Assembly: GCA_035297145.1 (NCBI GenBank) | Contig: DATGZN010000082.1 | Span: 1 to 54,868, forward strand | Direction of reading: 5' to 3' | Length of the DNA: 54,868 nt | DNA from: QHXW01 sp035297145 | Lineage (GTDB): Bacteria > Acidobacteriota > Terriglobia > Bryobacterales > Bryobacteraceae | In this document: in pieces, positions 7,829 to 15,541 of the stretch | Layout: every line of letters begins with the position of its first letter | Position numbering within the stretch: the stretch's first letter is position 1 | Notes under the pieces: generated by a model | The model's database searches: none | The model's input: only the letters and a program-made list of their open reading frames with translations | Told to the model about the DNA's origin: nothing | Program-made: the position numbers and the translations under genes

Positions 7829-10557
7829 GCAGGCGAAGTGTACTTTTTGCACGGCTCCGTGCTTTGATTACCCGAAACCGGTTGGACCGTGAATTGGACG
7901 AAGAGCTTCACTTCCACCTGGAAATGCAGACTGAAGACAACCGGCGCGCGGGAATGAGTCCTGAAAAGGCTCGCGATGCTGCCGTTCGCAGACTGGGAGG
8001 CCTAGAGTCCGTGAAAGAAGAATGCCGAGAGCGGCTAACCTTCACACAGATCGAAACGATCATGCTGGATGTCCGCTACGCCTTCCGTACCCTCTGCCGC
8101 ACCCGCGGGTTCGCTACTGTGGCTGTGCTATCGCTGGCTCTCGGCATCGGCGGCAACACGGCCATTTTTAGCCTTCTCGACACAGTGTTGTTAAGGATGC
8201 TTCCGGTGAAAGATCCGGAACAACTGGTGCTGCTGAGCAAAGTCGTCGGCAGTTCGGAAGTACGCTATTTTTCCGAGCCAGCATTCGAGCGACTCCGGGC
8301 GCATAAGGAACTGTTTGTGGACGCGCTCGCTTCGTTTGACGCGGCGGGTACGTTGCAGGCAAGTGCTGATACACCGAGCTCCGGACGGCCGGTCGAGATG
8401 GTGCATGCTCAACTTGTGAGTGGGAACTACTACTCAGTTCTGGGCGTTCCAGCCTTTCTCGGGCGGACACTGACCCTGGCCGACGATCACGTACCAGATG
8501 CGGGCCCGGTCGCGGTACTCAGCTATGGCTACTGGCGAGAGCATTTCGCTGGTGATTCTTCTGCCATTGGGAAACGGATTCTCTTAAGCGGGAGCCCCTT
8601 CACGATTGTGGGAGTCACCGGACCCGAATTCTTCGGCATCGCGGCAGGCACGCCACCGGACGTCACTGTGCCTATTATGATGCAATCCGAAATCTGGCTT
8701 GAACCGGGAGGCTCCATCGTAAAGGACCCTAGTTTCGGCTGGCTTCGCCTGATGATACGGCTTCGCCCGGACATTCCCGAAGAGAAGGCACGAGCCGGAT
8801 TGACCGTTCTGTTTCAGCAGATCGAAACCGATCTTGCCGGACAGACGGCTCCAACAGCACCGGGGAGCATTCAGAAGCAGCGCATCGAATTCGCACCAGG
8901 GTCAAAAGGTCTTGAGGCTCTGCGAGTCCGCTTTTCGAAACCTCTGCTGATTTTGATGTCCCTCGTAGGGCTCGTGCTGCTGGTCGCCTGCGCGAATCTT
9001 GCGGCGCTCCTGTTGGCGCGCGCCACCACTCGTGAACGTGAGATTGGTATCCGGATGGCCCTTGGCGCCAGTCGCAGCCGGCTCATCCGCCAACTGCTGA
9101 CAGAGAGTATGCTCTTGTCGACGGCAGGAGGTTTGCTTGGCCTGCTCGTCGCTTACGCTGCGACCAAAGGCTTAATGGAGATCCTGGCTCAATCTCCAGA
9201 TCCCGTAAGTTTGCACTTCATCCTGGATACCCGACTGCTTGCCTTCACTGGCGGACTGGCGATCGTGTCTGCCTTGCTGTTTGGCCTGATTCCCGCACTG
9301 CAGACCAGTAGCCCAGAGATTTCGCGAACTCTACCGCGGGGGGGCCCGGTCTTCGGTCATTTCTTGGCGGGAAGAACAAAAAGATCTTATGCCAAGATCC
9401 TGGTGGTCGTACAGATTGCTCTCTCGTTGGTGCTGCTTGATGGTGCCGGGTTGTTTATTCGCAGTCTGCAAAATCTGGAAACACTGGATCCAGGATTCCG
9501 CCCAAGCAATCTGTTGCTTGTTACGGTCAATCCATCACTAGTGGGCTATCGCGAGCCGCAACTCAGCAATGCGTATGAGCAAATGCTGGCGCGTTTGGGG
9601 GCCATTCCCGGCATCCGCTCGGTAACCATGTCTTCGCACAGCTTTGTGAGCCCAGGGATCGACGATTCCGGATTTCTGGTGCCGGACCGGCCAGACCGCC
9701 CAAACGAGCCTCGGGGCGTGAATCTGAACATGGCCGGCCCTGGGTTCTTCCAGACCATGAGAATCCCGATCGTGTTGGGACGAGGAATAACTGAGCTGGA
9801 TAACGAGAACACAACTCGTGTTGCCGTGATTACGCAGACTCTCGCCCGCCAGTACTTCGGAGGAGAAAGCCCACTTGGCAGACACGTGAGTTTGGGAGGG
9901 CCACTCGTCGAGATTGTGGGTGTGGCAAAAGACGCCAAGTTCAATAGCCTGCGCGATCCAGGGTCACGGGTGGTGTACCTGCCGTTCCGCCAGAGGCCAG
10001 CTTGGCATCCACCAATCGTGCAAATGACGTTTGCGATCCGAACCGAGCAGAATCCGCTGGCTATCGCCACTTCCGCACGTCGTCAAATCCAGGGATTTGA
10101 TCGTAGTCTGCCTATCGTTTCCGTCAAGACGGCGAAGGAACAGGTTCAGGACTCGCTCGTCGATGAACGTCTCATCGCCTGGCTTTCTGGTGGTTTTGGA
10201 GTCCTCGCCCTGACACTGGCGTGCGTAGGTTTGGCGGGAACGACGGCGCATTCCGTTGCTCGGCGGACAAGTGAAATCGGCATTCGGGTAGCGGTCGGTG
10301 CAAGGACCATCGATGTCATATGGTTACTGGTTCGAGACGGTTTGGCCCCGGTAGTTGCTGGCACCGTGCTAGGCATCGGTATTGCGCAGGCCGTCACGCG
10401 GCTTGCGACGGCTTTACTCTTTGGAGTTACTGCGATAGACCCGGCCACGATGGTGGTAGCAGTAGGGACGCTTGTTGGGATTGCGGCGATCGCATCGCTA
10501 TTGCCGGCATTGAAGGCGGCACGTATCGATCCCGCCATTACGCTGCGCAACGAGTAA
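7825..10557 (+). CDS. ADOP-type ABC permease (MacB/FtsX fold, duplicated)
   Basis: 910 residues. It starts with the short soluble region of acidobacterial duplicated orphan permeases (RNRLDRELDEELHFHLEM...), followed by two FtsX/MacB units. Each unit has one N-terminal membrane segment, a periplasmic MacB_PCD domain and three further membrane segments; the second unit starts near residue 520. No ATPase gene lies next to it, hence 'orphan'. MacB-type permeases act as mechanotransmission devices for export of peptides or toxins; the substrate here is unknown. It is translated from ATG 7825 overlapping the padR stop, and the BlaI-type regulator follows after one base. Confidence 0.93.
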   Translation: MSRRSVLFARLRALITRNRLDRELDEELHFHLEMQTEDNRRAGMSPEKARDAAVRRLGGLESVKEECRERLTFTQIETIMLDVRYAFRTLCRTRGFATVAVLSLALGIGGNTAIFSLLDTVLLRMLPVKDPEQLVLLSKVVGSSEVRYFSEPAFERLRAHKELFVDALASFDAAGTLQASADTPSSGRPVEMVHAQLVSGNYYSVLGVPAFLGRTLTLADDHVPDAGPVAVLSYGYWREHFAGDSSAIGKRILLSGSPFTIVGVTGPEFFGIAAGTPPDVTVPIMMQSEIWLEPGGSIVKDPSFGWLRLMIRLRPDIPEEKARAGLTVLFQQIETDLAGQTAPTAPGSIQKQRIEFAPGSKGLEALRVRFSKPLLILMSLVGLVLLVACANLAALLLARATTREREIGIRMALGASRSRLIRQLLTESMLLSTAGGLLGLLVAYAATKGLMEILAQSPDPVSLHFILDTRLLAFTGGLAIVSALLFGLIPALQTSSPEISRTLPRGGPVFGHFLAGRTKRSYAKILVVVQIALSLVLLDGAGLFIRSLQNLETLDPGFRPSNLLLVTVNPSLVGYREPQLSNAYEQMLARLGAIPGIRSVTMSSHSFVSPGIDDSGFLVPDRPDRPNEPRGVNLNMAGPGFFQTMRIPIVLGRGITELDNENTTRVAVITQTLARQYFGGESPLGRHVSLGGPLVEIVGVAKDAKFNSLRDPGSRVVYLPFRQRPAWHPPIVQMTFAIRTEQNPLAIATSARRQIQGFDRSLPIVSVKTAKEQVQDSLVDERLIAWLSGGFGVLALTLACVGLAGTTAHSVARRTSEIGIRVAVGARTIDVIWLLVRDGLAPVVAGTVLGIGIAQAVTRLATALLFGVTAIDPATMVVAVGTLVGIAAIASLLPALKAARIDPAITLRNE

Positions 10558-10558
10558 T

Positions 10559-10972
10559 ATGCGCGGCGCTGCGCCGAAGAAAACAGTCAGGTCTCCGTAT
10601 TACGAGCTAAGTCGCTGCGAACGGCAGATTATGGAGGCGATCTATCAACTAGAGCGGCCGTCAGCGAGGGAAATATGGGAACGACTTGCAAAACATCCCC
10701 ATTATTCGACTGTGCGCGCCACACTCTCCAACTTGGAGCGCAAGGGATACTTGTCTCATGACCATCGGGAACGCCGCTACTTTTATCGGCCTTTGATACC
10801 TCGGGAAAAGGCTTGCCTGCAAGCGTTGCTGCACGTGGCGGAAGTGTTCTTTTCGGGCTCGGTCAACGGAGCAACCTCGGCTCTTCGTCTCGCCCAGGTT
10901 TGCGAGGGAACTCGTGGCGCGACTGAGCCACGGTCCAGATACGGCGTTCGAGGAAGCGCTGATCAGGGGTAG
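10559..10972 (+). CDS. BlaI/MecI-family repressor
   Basis: 137 residues. ELSRCERQIMEAIYQLERPSAREIWERL and HYSTVRATLSNLERKGYLSHDHRERRYFYRP form the winged helix of BlaI/MecI/CopY repressors. The last 35 or so residues (after FFSGSVNGATSALRL) no longer look like the family, and the same bases in the +1 frame read FARELVARL, so a small frameshift near 10890 is possible. BlaI proteins are normally inactivated by a membrane protease-sensor (BlaR1-type), which is not present here. The gene follows the ADOP permease by one base, so it is transcribed with PadR and the permease. Confidence 0.85.
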   Translation: MRGAAPKKTVRSPYYELSRCERQIMEAIYQLERPSAREIWERLAKHPHYSTVRATLSNLERKGYLSHDHRERRYFYRPLIPREKACLQALLHVAEVFFSGSVNGATSALRLAQVCEGTRGATEPRSRYGVRGSADQG

Positions 10973-11060
10973 CGTTCGGGCGGCGTGTATGCGGGCTTAT
11001 ACTCAAGCGGGGCAAAGTGCCGCAGGTAGCCGCAAAAGGCGCGTCTCCCTGCGCTACATT

Positions 11061-11375
11061 TTACGCGGCTTCGAAGTGGGAGAACATCTTCTGGAATTCC
11101 GGCAGATTACATGGTGTCTCGTAGGTACACACAGCTTCGAAACGTTTCCACAGGTCGATGACCGCCGGGTTCTGGTGAGCGCCGGCGATGGCTTCCTGGG
11201 AAACCCATTCAAAGACTTCGACGATGGTTCCGTCCGCAGTTCGCATCACGATGGAAGGGCGCTCAGTGACGAGGCCCTCGGAACGAAGCGGTGGGAGGTG
11301 GTTACGAACCAGCTCCAGTAGAGCTTCTTCGCAACCGGGGCGCGGTTTGTAGCACGCTACCGAGATTGATCCCAT
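11061..11375 (-). CDS. antibiotic-biosynthesis-monooxygenase-like (ABM) protein
   Basis: 104 residues, ATG 11375 preceded by a strong GGAGG site. The ferredoxin-like alpha/beta pattern with YKPRPGCEEALLELVRNHLPPLR at the start and VIDLWKRFEAVCTY near the end matches small dimeric ABM/Dabb-type proteins. These bind quinones, haem or aromatic compounds; no substrate can be assigned. It lies 54 bases downstream of a small membrane protein gene on the same strand, probably one transcript. Confidence 0.65.
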   Translation of the reverse strand: MGSISVACYKPRPGCEEALLELVRNHLPPLRSEGLVTERPSIVMRTADGTIVEVFEWVSQEAIAGAHQNPAVIDLWKRFEAVCTYETPCNLPEFQKMFSHFEAA

Positions 11376-11429
11376 TGATACCTCCAGGACCGCTCCCTGT
11401 GGTCGCGGCTCAGAAAAGGCCAGTCAGCC

Positions 11430-11582
11430 CTAATGTCCGCTTTGAGACATGAAGAGCAGACAGGCGACCAGCACGACTAGCAAGGACAGTCCCACGAGTC
11501 CGGAATTGAGGAGGAGGCGATACAGCATGCTGCGTGTGACGTCTTCCCCGTGTTTGATTCGGTGATAGAGTACTCCAGCCAT
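11430..11582 (-). CDS. small single-span membrane protein, 50 residues
   Basis: ATG at 11582 is preceded by GGAGAG at a good distance. The product starts MAGVLYHRIKHGEDVTRSML and continues with one hydrophobic helix (about residues 27-46) ending in a short polar tail. No family is recognised. A longer frame exists over the same bases but it lacks a ribosome-binding site and has arginine/proline-rich shadow composition. The gene precedes the ABM-like gene and diverges from the glycosidase-like gene, with 180 bases between their starts. Confidence 0.6.
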   Translation of the reverse strand: MAGVLYHRIKHGEDVTRSMLYRLLLNSGLVGLSLLVVLVACLLFMSQSGH

Positions 11583-11651
11583 ATGTTTCTCTCCGCGGAT
11601 ATTCTACTGCTAATGGCAACCGAAGAATAGGGTCTAGCGGGGAGCATCTTG

Positions 11652-11688
11652 CCGGCACTTGTGCACCATGTGCCGGGACGTATACACT
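11652..11688 (+). promoter_or_regulatory. putative promoter with inverted repeat upstream of the F5/8C glycosidase gene
   Basis: CCGGCAC (11652-11658) and GTGCCGG (11670-11676) form a perfect 7-bp inverted repeat with 11 bases between. It overlaps a possible -35 TTGTGC (11659-11664), and TATACA (11681-11686) lies at 16 bases. The repeat may be an operator. Confidence 0.4.
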
Positions 11689-11762
11689 TGGCTTTCCAAG
11701 ATTCTAAAGAGCACTGCCGGACGAGCGTCCGCGCAGCGTGCGGTTATCAAGGAGGCAATTCT

Positions 11763-13976
11763 ATGTCAGCGGGCATGCCAGGTCGCATTCCTGGAATTTG
11801 CATGGCGATCTTTCTAGGACTGAGCGCGGCGAGCGCGCAGAACATTGTGGTGGACGCAGCGGCGTCGCATGCGGTGAATTCGTTTAGTCCGCCGCGGGCG
11901 CTGGGCGGCGCGATTGACCGGCTGGGGATAAACGGCGGGATGAGCAAAGAGGGGAACGAGAAAAATACCGAGCGGTTGCTGAGTGGCCCGATTCTCAAGG
12001 AGCTACTCGGCGCGGGCTGGGGAACCGTGACGTATCGCCAGAACACGGAATTGATGATCGAGGCTTGGCACTGGAACTCGCGCGGCACATGGAGCAATGC
12101 GGCTAAGCAAGAGGGCTATTTCACCGGCAGCGCGGAACCCACCGATGAGAAGATTCTACATTCCTGGGCCTATCCGCTTCCGCATCGCGGCGCCACCGTG
12201 GGTGACGGCAACGGCTGGTCGCGGCTGACCGACGGCAATCCGCAATCCTACTGGAAGAGCAATCCGTATTTGACCAAAGCCTACACAGGAGAAGACGATT
12301 CGCTGCATCCGCAGTGGGTGATGATCGATCTGGGCACGAAAGTGGACGTCAATGCCATCAAAATTGACTGGGCCGATCCCTACGCGAAACGCTACTATGT
12401 GCAGTTCTGGACGGGAGAGCTGGAGCCTTTCTATAACGGCATCAACAAGGGCGCGTGGCAGACGTTTCCGATGGGGACGATCACCGACGGCAAAGGCGGC
12501 ACGCCGACGCTGAAGCTGGTGAGCTGGAAGATCCCAGTGCGATATCTGCGCATTTGGATGACCGAGTCATCAAACACGTGCGACACGCACGGGCCGGAAG
12601 ATCCGCGCAACTGCGTGGGGTATGCGATCAACGAACTCTATATCGGGACTGTGTCAGACAGCGGCGAATTTCATGACATCGTCAAGCACCTGCCGAGCCG
12701 GAAGCAGACGATCACGTGGCCTTCGTCGGTTGACCCGTGGCATGCGGCGTCAGACCTCGACTATGGAAGGGGCGATCAGACCGGATTCGATTTCTTTTTC
12801 AACTGCGGCGTGACGCGGGGCCTTCCGGCGATGATCCCGATCGCGATTCTGTATGCGATCCCAGAGGATGCCGCCAACGAGATCGCGTATCTGTATAAAC
12901 GGAAGTATCCGATTTCGTGGATTGAGATGGGAGAGGAAGCGGATGGGCAGCGCGTGCTTCCGGAGGACTACGCCACGCTGTACATACAGTTCGCCAAGGC
13001 GATCCACAAACTGGTACCCGAGGCTCCGTTAGGCGGACCGGCGTTCGAGGGCACGCCAGGCGATGTGGATTCGTGGGCGGATGCTAACGGCAGAGTTTCG
13101 TTTCTGGGCCGCTTCGTGGATTACTTGAAGGCGCGGGACCACCTGCAGGATTTCACGTTCTTCTCGTTCGAACACTATCCGTGCATGGACGGCGGGCGGA
13201 AGTGCGCCGACTGGAGTTCGCTGTACTGGGAGCCGGATTTTGTCAATCACGTCGTGCAAGCCTGGAAGGACAACGGGCTGCCGCCGAACGTTCCATTTTT
13301 CATGACGGAGGGGAATGACCTGGGCGAGGGCGGGAATGGCACCGTCAAGAGCGGCCTCTGGCTGGCGGACTATGTCGGTTCGATGATGACGGCGGGCGCG
13401 GGCGGGACATATTATTTCCATTACATCGCCTCGCCGGGGCGGGGAAATGGAGGCGGCGGCTTCCTGCCCATGGATCCGGATGGCCACGTCAAGAGCTATA
13501 CGCCCCAATACTTGACAACGCAGGTGATCACGAAGGAGTGGGTGCAGCCCGTCGATGCCGTACACAAGCTGTTCAAAGTCGCGAGCGATGTGAAGGACAA
13601 AGACGGTCAGGTGCTGGTGACGGCTTATGCGCTGGAGAGGCCTGACGGACAGTGGTCCATCATGTTTGTGAACAAAGATCACGACAATGACCACGCTGTG
13701 AAAGTGAAGTTCGCCGACGCGAATCGCGATCGATTCTTCTCGGGCACGGTGGATCGGGTGGTGTTCGGGCCGGCTGAATATCAGTGGCATGCCGATCCGG
13801 CTCCGGAGGGATCGTCGTCTGGGAATGGCGGAGGGCGGCGGCGCGGCTGGGGAAATGGACACGCGGACCCGGACGGGCCGGCGTCGAAATCGAACGTTGA
13901 GGCTAGCGGGGCTGATACGACTTATCAGTTGCCGAAGTCGTCGGTCATTGTGTTGCGCGGGAAACTGAGGCACTAA
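11763..13976 (+). CDS. secreted glycoside hydrolase-like protein with F5/8C (discoidin) domain
   Basis: 737 residues from ATG 11763, chosen for its AGGAGG site and the signal peptide (hydrophobic stretch ending SAASAQ near residue 27). A discoidin-like carbohydrate-binding region follows (about 130-300: LTDGNPQSYWKSN, WVMIDLGTKVDVNAIKIDW, RYLRIWMTES). A likely TIM barrel comes next, with WIEMGEEADG and FFMTEGNDLGEGG as the probable acid/base and nucleophile strands of a clan-A-type retaining glycosidase (GH39/44/79-like). A glycine/arginine-rich linker lies near the C-terminus (GNGGGRRRGWGNG). Exact family and substrate are not determined. It seems to be a single-gene unit. Confidence 0.75.
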   Translation: MSAGMPGRIPGICMAIFLGLSAASAQNIVVDAAASHAVNSFSPPRALGGAIDRLGINGGMSKEGNEKNTERLLSGPILKELLGAGWGTVTYRQNTELMIEAWHWNSRGTWSNAAKQEGYFTGSAEPTDEKILHSWAYPLPHRGATVGDGNGWSRLTDGNPQSYWKSNPYLTKAYTGEDDSLHPQWVMIDLGTKVDVNAIKIDWADPYAKRYYVQFWTGELEPFYNGINKGAWQTFPMGTITDGKGGTPTLKLVSWKIPVRYLRIWMTESSNTCDTHGPEDPRNCVGYAINELYIGTVSDSGEFHDIVKHLPSRKQTITWPSSVDPWHAASDLDYGRGDQTGFDFFFNCGVTRGLPAMIPIAILYAIPEDAANEIAYLYKRKYPISWIEMGEEADGQRVLPEDYATLYIQFAKAIHKLVPEAPLGGPAFEGTPGDVDSWADANGRVSFLGRFVDYLKARDHLQDFTFFSFEHYPCMDGGRKCADWSSLYWEPDFVNHVVQAWKDNGLPPNVPFFMTEGNDLGEGGNGTVKSGLWLADYVGSMMTAGAGGTYYFHYIASPGRGNGGGGFLPMDPDGHVKSYTPQYLTTQVITKEWVQPVDAVHKLFKVASDVKDKDGQVLVTAYALERPDGQWSIMFVNKDHDNDHAVKVKFADANRDRFFSGTVDRVVFGPAEYQWHADPAPEGSSSGNGGGRRRGWGNGHADPDGPASKSNVEASGADTTYQLPKSSVIVLRGKLRH

Positions 13977-14007
13977 GGTATCGCGCCCGTGAAGTGGGCC
14001 ACATTGC

Positions 14008-14730
14008 GTGATACACTGGCGGACGGCAGAGGCCCACATCAGCAAAAAATGGTACAACTTGTTCGTCTCGGTTGACCCGGAGACTGCCGAGTCCAACCCG
14101 ACGGAGGAGAATTCTCAGCCGGCACGCAATCCCGCGCAGACGGTGGCTGAGATAGCGTCGTCGATTGCGGCTGAGCCGAAGTTCACCGCTCCCATCAGCG
14201 CCGCGGGCGGGTTCGACGAGATCTATCGCGCGGCGGAAATCCCGGAACCGGCGCACGGCTACAGCATTATGAAGATCGCCGAGATGCTGCAGAGCGAGCG
14301 CATTCGCGCGCTTCCGGCTGAGGTGAAGAAGAACTCGATCCTGCTGGCGCTGGATGCGTCCGGCGTGAAGATCGAACAAGTGATTGAAGACGCGGTGAAG
14401 CGCGACCGCGCGCTGGATGGTTTCGAGCGCGTGCAGCAGAAGGCGTTGGACGAACTGGAGACGCGAAAGGAAGGCGAAAATCAGCAGATCCAGGCCGAGT
14501 TGGACCGGCAGGTTCAGGAGCACAACGCGCGCATCCAAGCCAATAAGGATGAAGTAGCTAAGGAGAAGGAGCGTTTCTACGGATGGCGGCTGCAGAAGCA
14601 GCAAGAGGAACAAAAAATCGCCGATTCCGTATCCTATTTCGTAACGGAGAACCCCATAACAACCGCCGGCGTGGCGGCTGCGCCGCGCGGATCCCAGGCC
14701 CCGGACAAGACATCAGCACCTAGAAAATAG
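14008..14730 (+). CDS. coiled-coil protein, first gene of the PspA-ABC-AAA operon
   Basis: 240 residues if GTG 14008 is used. The N-terminal part (KKWYNLFVSVD, then a proline/alanine-rich linker) is followed by a helical domain (about 80-150: GYSIMKIAEMLQSERIRALPAE...KKNSILLALDASGVKIEQVIEDAVKRD) and a long Glu/Gln/Lys coiled coil (150-215). No signal peptide or membrane segment, so it is probably cytoplasmic. I do not know a named family. A better start may be the ATC at 14038: it has AGAGG five bases upstream and would give (M)SKKWYNLFVSVD. It precedes pspA by 31 bases. Confidence 0.75.
   Translation: MIHWRTAEAHISKKWYNLFVSVDPETAESNPTEENSQPARNPAQTVAEIASSIAAEPKFTAPISAAGGFDEIYRAAEIPEPAHGYSIMKIAEMLQSERIRALPAEVKKNSILLALDASGVKIEQVIEDAVKRDRALDGFERVQQKALDELETRKEGENQQIQAELDRQVQEHNARIQANKDEVAKEKERFYGWRLQKQQEEQKIADSVSYFVTENPITTAGVAAAPRGSQAPDKTSAPRK
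14009..14032 (+). promoter_or_regulatory. possible extended -10 promoter and ribosome-binding site of the PspA-ABC-AAA operon
   Basis: TGATACACT (14009-14017) fits an extended -10 (TG-N-TACACT) and AGAGG lies at 14028-14032. No -35 is evident. If real, transcription starts near 14024, downstream of GTG 14008. Confidence 0.3.
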
Positions 14731-14761
14731 GCGCTGGCAGCCGCAACAAAAGGATGCCCTT

Positions 14762-15493
14762 ATGTTCAGACGGCTTTCACGCATGTTTCGCTCCTTCTTC
14801 GGATTTTTTATATCCGTGGCGGAAAACCCTGAGTTGATTCTGGAACAGAACATTCGCGATATGAACGACCAGGTTCCGCGGATGAACGAGAGCATCGCCA
14901 TGGTCAAGGCGAATGTGACGCTGCTCGAAAAGGAAGAAGCGAAATACAAGTACGACATCAACGACCTGACCGCCAAAGTGAAAGCGGCGATTCAGGCGGG
15001 CCGTGACGACCTGGCTGGCAGCTTTGCCACGCGGCTCGAGCAAGTTCGGGGCGCGATGGCGCGCACGCAGGGCCAACTTGAGACGGCCCGGGCCGCTTTC
15101 GATAAAGCCAGCGCGGTGAAAAAGGCGTTCCTGCAGGAGAAGGAACGCAAGACGCAGGAAGCACTCAATGCCATCGCGGATTATCGCCGTTCGCAATGGC
15201 AGAAGAAGGTTGCGGACGTGATGGAACAGTTCGAAGTGACGGGCATTAGCGCCACGCATGACGAGATGGTGCGCAAGATCGAGGAAACCACGGCACTCAA
15301 CGAAGCCCGCATGGAGATGGCTTTGGGCAACGTGGACCAGCAGAAGGTGAAGATCGAAGAAGAGGCGGAGAAACTGCGCGCGAACGAACTGGTGAAGCAG
15401 TTCAAGGTGGAGATGGGTCTGATTTCGCCCGAGGCCTCCACGGAAGCCGCGCAGAAGACCATTGGAACGCGCGAAGCGCAGAAGAGTGTTTGA
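14762..15493 (+). CDS. pspA: PspA/IM30-family membrane-remodelling protein
   Basis: 243 residues. FRRLSRMFRSFFGFFISVAENPELILEQNIRDMNDQ is the amphipathic first helix and start of helix 1 of PspA/IM30/Vipp1, and the rest is an almost unbroken helical hairpin rich in Lys/Glu/Ala, as in the ESCRT-III-like fold. These proteins oligomerise into rods or rings on membranes that lose integrity. AAAGGA lies 7 bases before the ATG. In this operon it is placed between a coiled-coil protein and an ABC transporter, and a AAA+ ATPase closes the operon, an arrangement that recalls the ESCRT-III/Vps4 pair. No pspF, pspB or pspC is present. Confidence 0.92.
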   Translation: MFRRLSRMFRSFFGFFISVAENPELILEQNIRDMNDQVPRMNESIAMVKANVTLLEKEEAKYKYDINDLTAKVKAAIQAGRDDLAGSFATRLEQVRGAMARTQGQLETARAAFDKASAVKKAFLQEKERKTQEALNAIADYRRSQWQKKVADVMEQFEVTGISATHDEMVRKIEETTALNEARMEMALGNVDQQKVKIEEEAEKLRANELVKQFKVEMGLISPEASTEAAQKTIGTREAQKSV

Positions 15494-15541
15494 GGAGGAG
15501 CGATCGAAAGTCAGAAATGACGATGGATCACTCATAAAAAC

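Noticed and set aside
10914..11321. A 135-codon plus-strand frame after the BlaI gene
   Set aside because: It runs antisense over the ABM-like gene, which has a strong ribosome-binding site. Only the first residues could belong to a frameshifted BlaI tail.
13029..14096. A 355-codon minus-strand frame under the F5/8C protein gene
   Set aside because: Antisense shadow without ribosome-binding site or motifs; the plus strand has a signal peptide and domain motifs.
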